This document shows, piece after piece, positions 1-5,863 of a stretch of 9,143 bases of DNA; position 1 is the stretch's first letter; every line of letters begins with the position of its first letter. Source of the DNA: Hyphomicrobiaceae bacterium (GTDB lineage Bacteria > Pseudomonadota > Alphaproteobacteria > Rhizobiales > Hyphomicrobiaceae); contig JANYHP010000666.1 of NCBI GenBank assembly GCA_025359005.1, forward strand, positions 1 to 9,143. Direction: 5' to 3'. The notes beneath the pieces were generated by a model, which was given only the letters and a program-made list of their open reading frames with translations, searched no databases and was not told the origin of the DNA. Made by a program: the position numbers and the translations under genes.

Positions 1-52
1 CACGAACGCGTTCAGCGGGAGATGGATTTATTGGTTACGTTATTGATTTGTT

Positions 53-126
53 TGGAGGCCACGCCCGGAATTGAACCGGGGTACGCGGATTTGCAGTCCG
101 CTACGTCACCACTCCGCCACGTGGCC
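53..126 (-). tRNA. tRNA-Cys (anticodon GCA), CCA encoded
   Basis: Read on the minus strand this folds into a complete cloverleaf. The 7-bp acceptor stem is GGCCACG with CGTGGCC (120-126 with 57-63). The anticodon stem is GCGGA/TCCGC around the loop CTGCAAA, with anticodon GCA at 92-94. The T arm is CCCGG-TTCAATT-CCGGG (64-80). The discriminator is T (position 56), the usual base for tRNA-Cys, and a genome-encoded CCA follows at 53-55. The 74-nt length is normal for this tRNA, which decodes UGC and UGU. It lies 115 bp downstream of asd on the same strand, and the gap between them shows no convincing terminator, so read-through from asd is possible. All stems are perfectly paired and there is no sign of decay. 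Confidence 0.97.
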
Positions 127-241
127 TTCCACGGCCCGCGCCAGGGTGAGCGGCGCAGGCACAACGGCGCGACCAAATCGCGCGCCGCATTCGTTAGCAC
201 GTGCCGCGTCCAATGCGCAACTCCGTGGCCGCCGCGTTCCA

Positions 242-1285
242 TCACGCGGCCCGCTTGCTCATCAATTTGCGATTGATGATCGTCTCGGCGATCTGGATCG
301 CGTTCAACGCCGCGCCCTTGCGCAGGTTGTCCGCCACCACCCAGATGTTGAGCCCGTTCTCTACCGTGCCGTCCTCGCGGATGCGGCTGATATAGGTCGG
401 GTCTTCGCCCGCAGCTTCCCGCGGCGTCATGTAGCCGCCGGCTTCGCGACGGTCGTACACCATGCAGCCCGGCGCCTTGCGCAGGATTTCCATAGCCTCT
501 TCGGCCGAGATCGGCTTCTCGAACTCGATGTTGATCGCTTCGGAATGGCTGACGAACACCGGCACGCGCACGCAGGTAGCCGTCACCTTGATCTTCGGAT
601 CGAGGATCTTCTTGGTTTCAGCCACCATCTTCCACTCTTCCTTGGTCGACCCGTCTTCCATGAAGACGTCGATGTGGGGAATGCAGTTGAAGGCGATGTC
701 CTTGGGGAACTTCTTGGCTGGGTACTCTTGCCCGGGCACGAACGATCCCTTGGTCTGTGCCCACAGTTCGTCGAGGCCTTCCTTGCCGGCCCCCGATACC
801 GATTGATACGTCGCCACCACCACGCGCTTGATCGTCGCATGATCGTGCAACGGCTTCAGCGCCACCACCATCTGCGCCGTCGAGCAATTCGGATTGGCGA
901 TGATGTTCTTGCGCTGCGCCTTCTTCATGTACGCATCCAGGACGTGCGCATTCACTTCCGGCACGATCAGCGGCACATCGATGTCATAGCGCCAGGCGCT
1001 CGAATTATCGATCACCAGCGCACCCTTGGCACCGATCTTTGGCGACCACTCTTTCGACACCGTACCGCCCGCGCTCATGATGGCGAAGTCGACCGTCGAA
1101 AAATCGAAGGTCTCAAGGTCTTTGCATTTGAGCGTTTTGTCGCCGAACGAGACTTCCCTGCCCAGCGACCGGCGCGATGCGATCGCGTGCACCTCGCCGA
1201 CGGGGAAGCCCCGCTCCGCCAGGATCGACAGCATTTCCCGGCCCACGTTGCCCGTGGCACCGACGACGGCGACATTATAGCTCAT
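242..1285 (-). CDS. asd: Aspartate-semialdehyde dehydrogenase
   Basis: This cytosolic enzyme reduces aspartyl-4-phosphate to L-aspartate 4-semialdehyde with NADPH. That is the branch point to lysine/diaminopimelate, threonine, methionine and isoleucine. The 347-residue protein is full length for the family. The N-terminal Rossmann dinucleotide motif GATGNVG is at residues 9-15. The catalytic cysteine is Cys134 in NPNCST, Gln161 lies in YQSVSGAG, and the active-site His247 lies in RVPVFVSHSE. The C-terminal helix segment ADNLRKGAALNAIQIAE is typical. The start at 1285 has a GAGAGG ribosome binding site at 1292-1297, 6 bases upstream, and places the glycine motif at the usual distance from the N-terminus. 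An intrinsic terminator at about 1414-1455 separates it from the upstream gene, so it probably has its own promoter within 1286-1413, although I could not pick out convincing -35/-10 boxes. Identification is secure. Confidence 0.97.
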   Translation of the reverse strand: MSYNVAVVGATGNVGREMLSILAERGFPVGEVHAIASRRSLGREVSFGDKTLKCKDLETFDFSTVDFAIMSAGGTVSKEWSPKIGAKGALVIDNSSAWRYDIDVPLIVPEVNAHVLDAYMKKAQRKNIIANPNCSTAQMVVALKPLHDHATIKRVVVATYQSVSGAGKEGLDELWAQTKGSFVPGQEYPAKKFPKDIAFNCIPHIDVFMEDGSTKEEWKMVAETKKILDPKIKVTATCVRVPVFVSHSEAINIEFEKPISAEEAMEILRKAPGCMVYDRREAGGYMTPREAAGEDPTYISRIREDGTVENGLNIWVVADNLRKGAALNAIQIAETIINRKLMSKRAA

Positions 1286-1413
1286 AGCTTGCCTCTCGAC
1301 GGTCGCGCCGTGTCGGTCGCGACGCTTGGCATGGGTTCGGCCGCGGCGCCTATCGCCGCTCGAAACAGGCCGAAACTGCCACCTGTCCCTTAATTTCTTG
1401 CTCGCTGCTCCGC

Positions 1414-1455
1414 AACAAAAATCGCGCCGCAGCCGACCAGGACCGCGACGCGATT
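1414..1455 (-). terminator. Intrinsic terminator after the DUF937 gene
   Basis: On the minus strand AATCGCG (1449-1455) pairs with CGCGATT (1420-1426). After one A/C mismatch, GCG (1445-1447) pairs with CGC (1428-1430), closing a 14-nt loop. The 3' arm runs straight into TTTTT (1417-1421) followed by GTT. The orientation fits the DUF937 gene, whose stop codon is 26 bp upstream on this strand. The large loop and single mismatch make it a moderate rather than strong terminator. Confidence 0.6.
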
Positions 1456-1480
1456 GAAGGCTGCCATGCAGGGTTCTGCT

Positions 1481-2668
1481 TTACGCCTTTGCCAAGCCCT
1501 CGATGCGCCCGAGCATCTGCTCGAGAACCGGACGCAGCAGCGCCGCTACGCCCGGCACCGCCAGCACGTTGGCAATCGCCGTTTTGATGAGGCCCTGCTG
1601 CGAATTCACATATGTCGCCAACGCCCGGCGCGCATCCGGCCCCAAGGCCTGCGCCTGGCCGTTCGCCTTTTCGAGACGCCCTGCGACGTCCTGGATGCGT
1701 GCCAGCGACGATTGCGCCGTCGCCGCATCGCGAACGCCACCGATGGCGCCCTTTACATCATCGAGCAGGCTGACGATTTGCTTGCCCACTTCGGTATTGG
1801 CGACAACCGCCGGCAGCGGCGACGTCGCCAATGTCGTTGACGGCGGCAGCACCGCCGGGATCGTCGTCGCCGTCGGATGCGGCTGCATCATCTTGTCACC
1901 GAACACCGACCACCAGAGTGCACTCGCGCCGGCAATGGCCGCCAGCCAGGGCATCCAGCTGAATTGATGGTGATGATGATGGGGAACCGCAGCAGCGCCG
2001 GCCGGAGCCGTCACACGGCCGGCTGGCATCGACGTGGTCGTTGCCGGTCGCACGGCCGCAGACGATGCACCCGCCGTCGAAGACGCCGTCGTTTCAGCAG
2101 GCTTGCTCTGCGTGGTCCCGCCCTGCACGCCCTCAAGCAGGCCCGAGCCCGCCAGCAACTTCGCGAACTCACCCGGCAGCGCGTCCGTGATATTCTTTTT
2201 CTGACCCATCAACATGTTGGCGAGACCGGCAGCATCGAGCCCGGCACTCTTCTGTTCACGTCCAAGCGTGCCGAGCACAGCCGGCGCCATCAGCCCAAGC
2301 AACGTGTTGCTGGCACCAATGCCGAGCCCCGCATGCTTGCTGAGTGCACCCGCCAGCGAGCCGATCGCGGAGTTGCCAAGCAATTGACCAAGCGCGCTCG
2401 AGCCTTGCTCGACCACGGACGCCTGCTTGCCCGTGCCGACCATCTCGCCGAGCTTTCCGAGCAGACCCGGATCCTGCTTGGCAATCAGATCGGACAGGAT
2501 CTTGGCGCCGCCCGGCTGTGCCGTACGACCGACAATGCCGGCCAGGATGGCAGGCGCTGCGGCTGCAATCGCTTTCTGCGCCAGGGTGGAGTTGATGCCG
2601 AGCGAACCGGCGATCTTGTTGAGAATGACAGGACCGAAGTACTGCATCACCAGTGACATGATATTCAT
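1481..2668 (-). CDS. DUF937 protein with His-rich linker, membrane segment and helical C-terminal domain
   Basis: This is a 395-residue protein of unknown function. Residues 1 to about 180 (MNIMSLVMQYFGPVILNKIA through LLAGSGLLEG) match the DUF937/YidB-like pattern: small, Gly/Ala/Leu-rich amphipathic helices with repeated LLG, GLG and APAVL segments. Residues 181-228 are a low-complexity Ser/Thr/Ala/Pro linker. Five consecutive histidines (230-234) follow, then one predicted membrane helix at about 236-257 rich in Trp. A Pro/Thr-rich stretch (262-290) leads to a helical region at about 293-395. E. coli YidB, a single DUF937 domain of roughly 130 residues, lacks these additions. The start was set at 2668, not the in-frame ATG at 2770, because GGAG (2679-2682) lies 10 bases upstream and the domain begins directly at this Met. 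One helix without a signal peptide suggests an inner-membrane anchor, but topology is unclear. It is transcribed divergently from the aldehyde dehydrogenase. Confidence 0.85.
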   Translation of the reverse strand: MNIMSLVMQYFGPVILNKIAGSLGINSTLAQKAIAAAAPAILAGIVGRTAQPGGAKILSDLIAKQDPGLLGKLGEMVGTGKQASVVEQGSSALGQLLGNSAIGSLAGALSKHAGLGIGASNTLLGLMAPAVLGTLGREQKSAGLDAAGLANMLMGQKKNITDALPGEFAKLLAGSGLLEGVQGGTTQSKPAETTASSTAGASSAAVRPATTTSMPAGRVTAPAGAAAVPHHHHHQFSWMPWLAAIAGASALWWSVFGDKMMQPHPTATTIPAVLPPSTTLATSPLPAVVANTEVGKQIVSLLDDVKGAIGGVRDAATAQSSLARIQDVAGRLEKANGQAQALGPDARRALATYVNSQQGLIKTAIANVLAVPGVAALLRPVLEQMLGRIEGLAKA

Positions 2669-2678
2669 GGACGGTCGT

Positions 2679-2682
2679 CTCC
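2679..2682 (-). promoter_or_regulatory. Ribosome binding site deciding the DUF937 start
   Basis: GGAG on the minus strand lies 10 bases before the ATG at 2668. The frame stays open upstream to an ATG at 2770, but the 34 extra codons (Arg/Asp-rich, MPQRTPRSMRLDDDIGG) do not resemble the start of a DUF937 domain. This site therefore supports the shorter protein. Confidence 0.6.
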
Positions 2683-2686
2683 GAAA

Positions 2687-2701
2687 GTGTGGGCGCCACA
2701 C
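2687..2701. promoter_or_regulatory. Perfect inverted repeat just upstream of the DUF937 gene
   Basis: GTGTGG (2687-2692) and CCACAC (2696-2701) are perfect 6-bp arms around GCG. The element begins 19 bp upstream of the DUF937 start codon and about 4 bp beyond its ribosome binding site. It could be an operator half-site pair for a dimeric regulator, or a small hairpin in the 5' leader that influences translation. Sequence alone does not decide between these, and a 6-bp repeat in GC-rich DNA can occur by chance. Confidence 0.3.
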
Positions 2702-3156
2702 GTTAGCACAGCGAAAAGCGCCGCCGATGTCATCGTCAAGTCTCATCGATCTCGGTGTACGCTGCGGCACGTCACGATACCGCGCGCAGGGGATGAGACA
2801 TTTTCTGAACCAGCAAAGCCTAGTTGCGACATTTGTTGGGTTTTTGCGGCGCCGTCAATCACCCCCTTTTGCACGATGGCGGAGCATCTTTTTGAACATA
2901 GTTAAAAACGCCAGCACCACGCCGTGACCTGGTGTGCGGCCGCCGCACGGCAGATCGCGTCAGTTTGGGCTTGTCGCAGCCGGCGCATTGGCGTCTATGC
3001 TCGCCCCGACCCGCTCAGCCGCGGCACCTTCGCGCGTCCGGCTAGAACAGGCATGCCCACAGCTCGTCGGCCGACGCATCCCCCGCGACTGTCAGCCAAG
3101 CCACCACCGAAATTCGACCAAGAAGTCCAACCGACACATACAGCCAAGGAGCGCTC

Positions 3157-4590
3157 ATGTACGCCGCAACGCTTGATCACTACATCGATGGCAAATGGAC
3201 CCAGCCGACGTCCGGCAAAACCCAAACCGTCGTCAACCCAGCCACAAATGCCACCATCGGCACCCTCGGCCACGCCTCCAAGGCCGACCTCGATCGCGCC
3301 CTCGCCGCGGCCCAGAAAGGCTTCGCCACCTGGCGCAAGGTGTCCGCCTTCGAACGCGGCAAGATCTTGAAAAAGGTTGCCGACCTCATGCGCGCGCGCG
3401 CCGACGAGATCGCCACCCTGCTCACCTTGGAGCAAGGCAAGGTGCTTGCCGAAGCCAAGGTCGAAGTGCTCGGCTCCGCCGACATCATCGAATGGTTCGC
3501 CGAGGAAGGGCGCCGCGCTTATGGCCGCATCATCCCCGCCCGCGCCGACGGCGTCCGCAACATGGTGCTGATGGAGCCAGTCGGCCCCGTCGCCGGTTTC
3601 TCGCCGTGGAACTTCCCCGTGTCCCAGGCCGCCCGCAAGATCGGCGGCGCGCTCGCCGCCGGTTGCTCCATCATCGTCAAATGCCCGGAAGAAACGCCGG
3701 CATCCCCCATCGCCTTCGTCAAATGCTTCCATGACGCGGGCGTCCCCGCCGGCGTCGTCAATCTCGTCTATGGCGTACCGGCCGAGATTTCCGAATATCT
3801 GATCCCCTCGCCGATCATCCGCAAGATCTCGTTCACCGGCTCCGTCCCCGTCGGCAAGCATCTCAACGCGCTTGCCGCCCTGCACATGAAGCGCGCGACC
3901 ATGGAACTCGGCGGCCACGCCCCCGTGCTCGTGTTCGATGACATCGAGCCCGACGCCGTCGCGGGCTTGCTCGCCGGCATGAAGTTCCGCAACGCCGGAC
4001 AGGTCTGCGTCTCGCCGACCCGCTTCTTCGTGCACGAGAAAGTCTACGACAAGTTCGTCGGCAAGTTCACCGATCTCGCCAAGGCCATCAAGGTCGGCGA
4101 CGGCATGGACCCCACAACGAAAATGGGACCCCTCGCCAATCCCCGTCGGATCGCCGCTATGGAATCGATCATCCAGGACGCGCAAGAAAAAGGCGCCAAG
4201 GCCGCCACCGGTGGCAAGCGCATCGGCAATCAGGGCAACTTCTTCGAGCCCACCGTGCTCACCGACGTGCCCGCCAACGCCCGCATCATGACGGAAGAAC
4301 CCTTCGGCCCCGTCGCCATCATGATGCGCTTCAAGGACACTGACAAAATGCTCGGCGAGGCCAACAGCCTGCCGTTCGGGCTGGCCAGCTACGCCTTCAC
4401 CAAGAACGGCAACACGGCCGCCAAAGTCGCCGACGCCCTCGACGCCGGCATGGTCTCCATCAACCACTTCGGCATCGCACTCCCCGAAACGCCCTTCGGC
4501 GGCATCAAGGACAGCGGCTTCGGCCACGAAGGCGGCACCGAAGGCCTCAACGCATATCTGTCAGCGAAGTTCGTGAGCTATATGGGGTGA
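3157..4590 (+). CDS. NAD(P)-dependent aldehyde dehydrogenase, succinate-semialdehyde dehydrogenase-like
   Basis: This soluble enzyme oxidises an aldehyde to its carboxylic acid with NAD(P)+. The 477 residues match the ALDH superfamily length. Key positions are all present: Asn152 in SPWNFP (oxyanion hole), Lys175 in VKCPEETP (cofactor binding), FTGS at 226-229, the general base Glu250 in MELGG, and the nucleophile Cys284 in NAGQVCVS. EEPFGPV (380-386) and PFGGIKDSG (446-454) are standard C-terminal motifs. The pattern is closest to the succinate-semialdehyde/glutarate-semialdehyde group, but the substrate cannot be fixed. E. coli GabD and human SSADH carry a second Cys two residues after the nucleophile; here it is Ser286. 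AAGGAG at 3146-3151 lies 5 bases before the ATG. No gabT, transporter or regulator is adjacent, so there is no contextual support for GABA catabolism. It is transcribed alone and converges on the lipocalin-like gene. Confidence 0.93.
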   Translation: MYAATLDHYIDGKWTQPTSGKTQTVVNPATNATIGTLGHASKADLDRALAAAQKGFATWRKVSAFERGKILKKVADLMRARADEIATLLTLEQGKVLAEAKVEVLGSADIIEWFAEEGRRAYGRIIPARADGVRNMVLMEPVGPVAGFSPWNFPVSQAARKIGGALAAGCSIIVKCPEETPASPIAFVKCFHDAGVPAGVVNLVYGVPAEISEYLIPSPIIRKISFTGSVPVGKHLNALAALHMKRATMELGGHAPVLVFDDIEPDAVAGLLAGMKFRNAGQVCVSPTRFFVHEKVYDKFVGKFTDLAKAIKVGDGMDPTTKMGPLANPRRIAAMESIIQDAQEKGAKAATGGKRIGNQGNFFEPTVLTDVPANARIMTEEPFGPVAIMMRFKDTDKMLGEANSLPFGLASYAFTKNGNTAAKVADALDAGMVSINHFGIALPETPFGGIKDSGFGHEGGTEGLNAYLSAKFVSYMG

Positions 4591-4606
4591 GCGCCGCTGA
4601 ATGCGC

Positions 4607-4646
4607 AAAAAACCCGTGGCCCCCAGATTTTCTGGCGGCCACGGGT
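4607..4646 (-). terminator. Strong intrinsic terminator, minus strand
   Basis: ACCCGTGGCC (4612-4621) and GGCCACGGGT (4637-4646) form a perfect 10-bp stem. After one C/C mismatch, CCAGA (4623-4627) pairs with TCTGG (4631-4635) around a TTT loop. On the minus strand the stem runs into TTTTTT (4607-4612). The plus strand has no T tract after the stem (GACAATACAAAG), so it mainly serves transcripts from the right. The nearest minus-strand gene is the lipocalin-like CDS, whose stop is about 200 nt upstream, which implies an unusually long 3' untranslated region. The stem begins only 21 bp past the aldehyde dehydrogenase stop codon, so it may also block antisense transcription into that gene. Confidence 0.8.
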
Positions 4647-4676
4647 GACAATACAAAGATGGGTGACAGTACAAAG
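4643..4676. repeat. Two-copy 16-bp direct repeat
   Basis: GGGTGACAATACAAAG (4643-4658) and GGGTGACAGTACAAAG (4661-4676) differ at one base and are separated by AT, giving an 18-bp period. The first copy overlaps the last four bases of the adjacent terminator stem. No gene overlaps the pair. It could be a protein-binding site pair or a fragment of a dispersed intergenic repeat; nothing here distinguishes these. Confidence 0.75.
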
Positions 4677-4771
4677 TAGATCGTCAGTGCAGCGTTTTTC
4701 AGCGATCGGCCAATTATCGGCAGCCGCATGACTATCAAACACGGCCCGGCGACCGCCTCATCTTAAGAGAA

Positions 4772-4802
4772 CTGTTCAGGCCCCGTCTCTGGGCCTGAAC
4801 AG
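4772..4802. terminator. Perfect 12-bp stem-loop between convergent genes, possible terminator
   Basis: CTGTTCAGGCCC (4772-4783) and GGGCCTGAACAG (4791-4802) pair perfectly around a 7-nt loop, CGTCTCT. On the minus strand the stem is followed by TTCTCTTAAG, a weak T-rich stretch, about 48 nt after the lipocalin-like stop codon. On the plus strand CTTGCCTCC follows, with little T. It is most likely a first, leakier terminator for the minus-strand gene ahead of the stronger one at 4607-4646. A role as an RNA 3' stabiliser is equally compatible. Confidence 0.5.
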
Positions 4803-4849
4803 CTTGCCTCCAGCACCGCGCGCACGCAGAGTTCCAGTGTTTCGTCCGG

Positions 4850-5341
4850 TTACTTCATTCGGCTATAGGTCACCACCGGAACGAATGGACCCTGCGCGGA
4901 GGGAATTGGCGCAGTCGGTTTGGAAACGAGTTTTGACGCATCCACAGAGATAGAGCGCGTTTGCTCGATGCCGTCCCAGTTGGGAAAAGACGCACCAGTA
5001 ATTTTGTAGGTCAAGGTCTTGTCGGCCTCGTTTACAGTATACGTTCCAAAGTAAGCGATCATCTTTCCGACCGGGTTCAAGGCTGGGTTTCCCTCGACTT
5101 TCTTGCGAATGCCGACCTCGGCAAGCACTTGCGTGAAGCGACCACCGTTGTCCAACATCAACAGGCCTTTGGCACTCGGGTCCCACGAAATTTTCTTGCC
5201 GTCTGCATACTCTTCGACGTTTGAATCCATGGACCAAGTGCCGACAACTTGATCCTTTATGGACTGGGCATTGGCAGGGATCGCCGCCAGCACGGACAGC
5301 GTCGCACCGATGACGAGGGTGCTCAAAAGTGGCGTTTTCAT
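4850..5341 (-). CDS. Secreted lipocalin-like domain protein
   Basis: This is a 163-residue protein with a clear Sec signal peptide: a Lys near the N-terminus, a hydrophobic core LLSTLVIGATLSVLAAI, and the cleavage site ANA|Q after residue 25. The mature part of about 138 residues starts SIKDQVVGTWSM. The GTW motif (34-36) and later beta-strand-like stretches (GLLMLDNGGRFTQVL, FGTYTVNEADKTLTYKI, VVTYSR) fit the bacterial lipocalin-like family (Pfam Lipocalin_5 type), small periplasmic beta-barrels of unknown ligand. There is no lipobox cysteine, so it should be a soluble periplasmic or exported protein. AAAGGA (5348-5353) lies 6 bases before the ATG. Codon use differs from its neighbours: by hand count about 57 of 163 codons end in A or T, clearly more than in the flanking dehydrogenase and reductase genes, which suggests possible acquisition. 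The ligand and physiological role are not predictable. Confidence 0.85.
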   Translation of the reverse strand: MKTPLLSTLVIGATLSVLAAIPANAQSIKDQVVGTWSMDSNVEEYADGKKISWDPSAKGLLMLDNGGRFTQVLAEVGIRKKVEGNPALNPVGKMIAYFGTYTVNEADKTLTYKITGASFPNWDGIEQTRSISVDASKLVSKPTAPIPSAQGPFVPVVTYSRMK

Positions 5342-5540
5342 CGGTATTCCTTTGGGGTTAAACGCTTTGCAACAACTTTTGCGGAGTGCACGCCCACCGT
5401 AATAGGTCCTTTGCGGAAATGATAGTTTGAGAGTAACCGCGAACGTCGGCTGCTCAGGCCCGGAAGCTCATCACGACGCCGCGTCGGATCGGGGCGATCG
5501 GCGTTGATGATCACCGCCGGCTCGGTCGTCACTCTCTCAA

Positions 5541-5575
5541 GACCCCAGACCCCAGACACCTGACACCTGACACCA
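5541..5575. repeat. Five tandem 7-bp repeats
   Basis: The units are GACCCCA, GACCCCA, GACACCT, GACACCT and GACACCA, covering 35 bp without interruption (consensus GAC-A/C-CC-A/T). They lie in noncoding DNA about 290 bp upstream of the reductase start. Short heptamer arrays of this type can change copy number by replication slippage. No inverted repeat or transposase is attached. Confidence 0.85.
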
Positions 5576-5850
5576 GAATTGGGGCACCCTTGCCATCCCG
5601 CTGCAACGCCATCGTCTGCATGCCGTATTCGCGAATGCATTCTAACGATCATCGCCGGGCGGAAACGCGCGACCTTCTGTGCAGGCTGTCTTGAGCAAGT
5701 CCGGCTCGCCGATTGGCCTCGGCTTGGAACCAGAGCCTCGCTCACCGCGTTGGAACTCCCTGTCTTTTGTGGCGCCCTGCGCCGAAGTCGCACAGGCTTT
5801 TGCTGTTGCAGGCGCAGCCCATCGCGCTATGTGTGTGCCAACGATTGCCC

Positions 5851-5856
5851 AAAGGA
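5851..5856 (+). promoter_or_regulatory. Ribosome binding site deciding the reductase start
   Basis: AAAGGA lies 7 bases before the ATG at 5864. The reading frame is open upstream to 5579, but the extra 95 codons are Arg/Cys-rich and unlike any ferredoxin-NADP reductase. This site, and the normal distance from the ATG to the FAD-binding glycines, fix the shorter start. Confidence 0.65.
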
Positions 5857-5863
5857 TCTCGCC

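Larger units (their letters stand above)
2669..3156. other. 488-bp divergent intergenic region
   Basis: This separates the start codons of the minus-strand DUF937 gene and the plus-strand aldehyde dehydrogenase, so promoters for both should lie here. The segment around 2800-2920 is visibly more AT-rich than its surroundings (for example TTGAACATAGTTAAAAACG near 2891-2909), as expected for a promoter region, but I cannot pair convincing -35 and -10 boxes. An open frame from GTG 2934 to 3176 begins with an Arg-rich then hydrophobic stretch resembling a secretion signal (FGLVAAGALASMLA). It has no ribosome binding site and runs into the dehydrogenase start, so I do not call it a gene. I see no RNA gene here. 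Confidence 0.6.
5342..5863. other. 522-bp intergenic region without a supported gene
   Basis: This lies between the start of the minus-strand lipocalin-like gene and the start of the plus-strand reductase, so it must hold divergent promoters. Open frames cross it (minus 5338-5793; plus 5579-5863 continuous with the reductase), but both are Arg/Cys-rich, lack family signatures and have no ribosome binding site. The minus frame between about 5430 and 5535 reads TTEPAVIINADRPDPTRRRDELPG, which has a somewhat protein-like look and could be a gene remnant, though I recognise no family. Five tandem 7-bp repeats sit at 5541-5575. I found no RNA gene or riboswitch that I can support. Confidence 0.5.

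Noticed and set aside
167..183. GCGCGA/TCGCGC hairpin between the tRNA and asd
   Set aside because: It is a six-bp stem without a T tract on either strand, so there is no good case for a terminator.
71..1393. 440-codon plus-strand open frame opposite asd and the tRNA
   Set aside because: It is antisense to a securely identified gene and crosses the tRNA. Its composition is rich in Arg and His with no family motif, as expected for a shadow frame in GC-rich DNA.
2934..3176. 80-codon frame with a signal-peptide-like N-terminus before the aldehyde dehydrogenase
   Set aside because: It has a GTG start without a ribosome binding site, becomes low-complexity and charged after the hydrophobic stretch, and overlaps the well-supported ALDH start.
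2995..4527. 510-codon minus-strand open frame opposite the aldehyde dehydrogenase
   Set aside because: Its Gly/Asp/Glu/Ala/His-rich translation is the mirror of a high-GC3 gene. It has no recognisable domain or ribosome binding site, and the plus strand carries a complete ALDH.
4547..4738. 63-codon minus-strand frame with repeated FVLSP
   Set aside because: The repetition comes from the 16-bp direct repeat, and the frame spans a strong intrinsic terminator hairpin, so it is noncoding.
5338..5793. 151-codon minus-strand frame upstream of the lipocalin-like gene
   Set aside because: It passes through the heptamer array, has Arg-rich composition and no ribosome binding site, and overlaps the lipocalin-like start codon.
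5579..5863. In-frame N-terminal extension of the reductase
   Set aside because: The extra residues are Arg/Cys-rich and unlike the family, the ATG at 5579 has no ribosome binding site, and AAAGGA supports the ATG at 5864.
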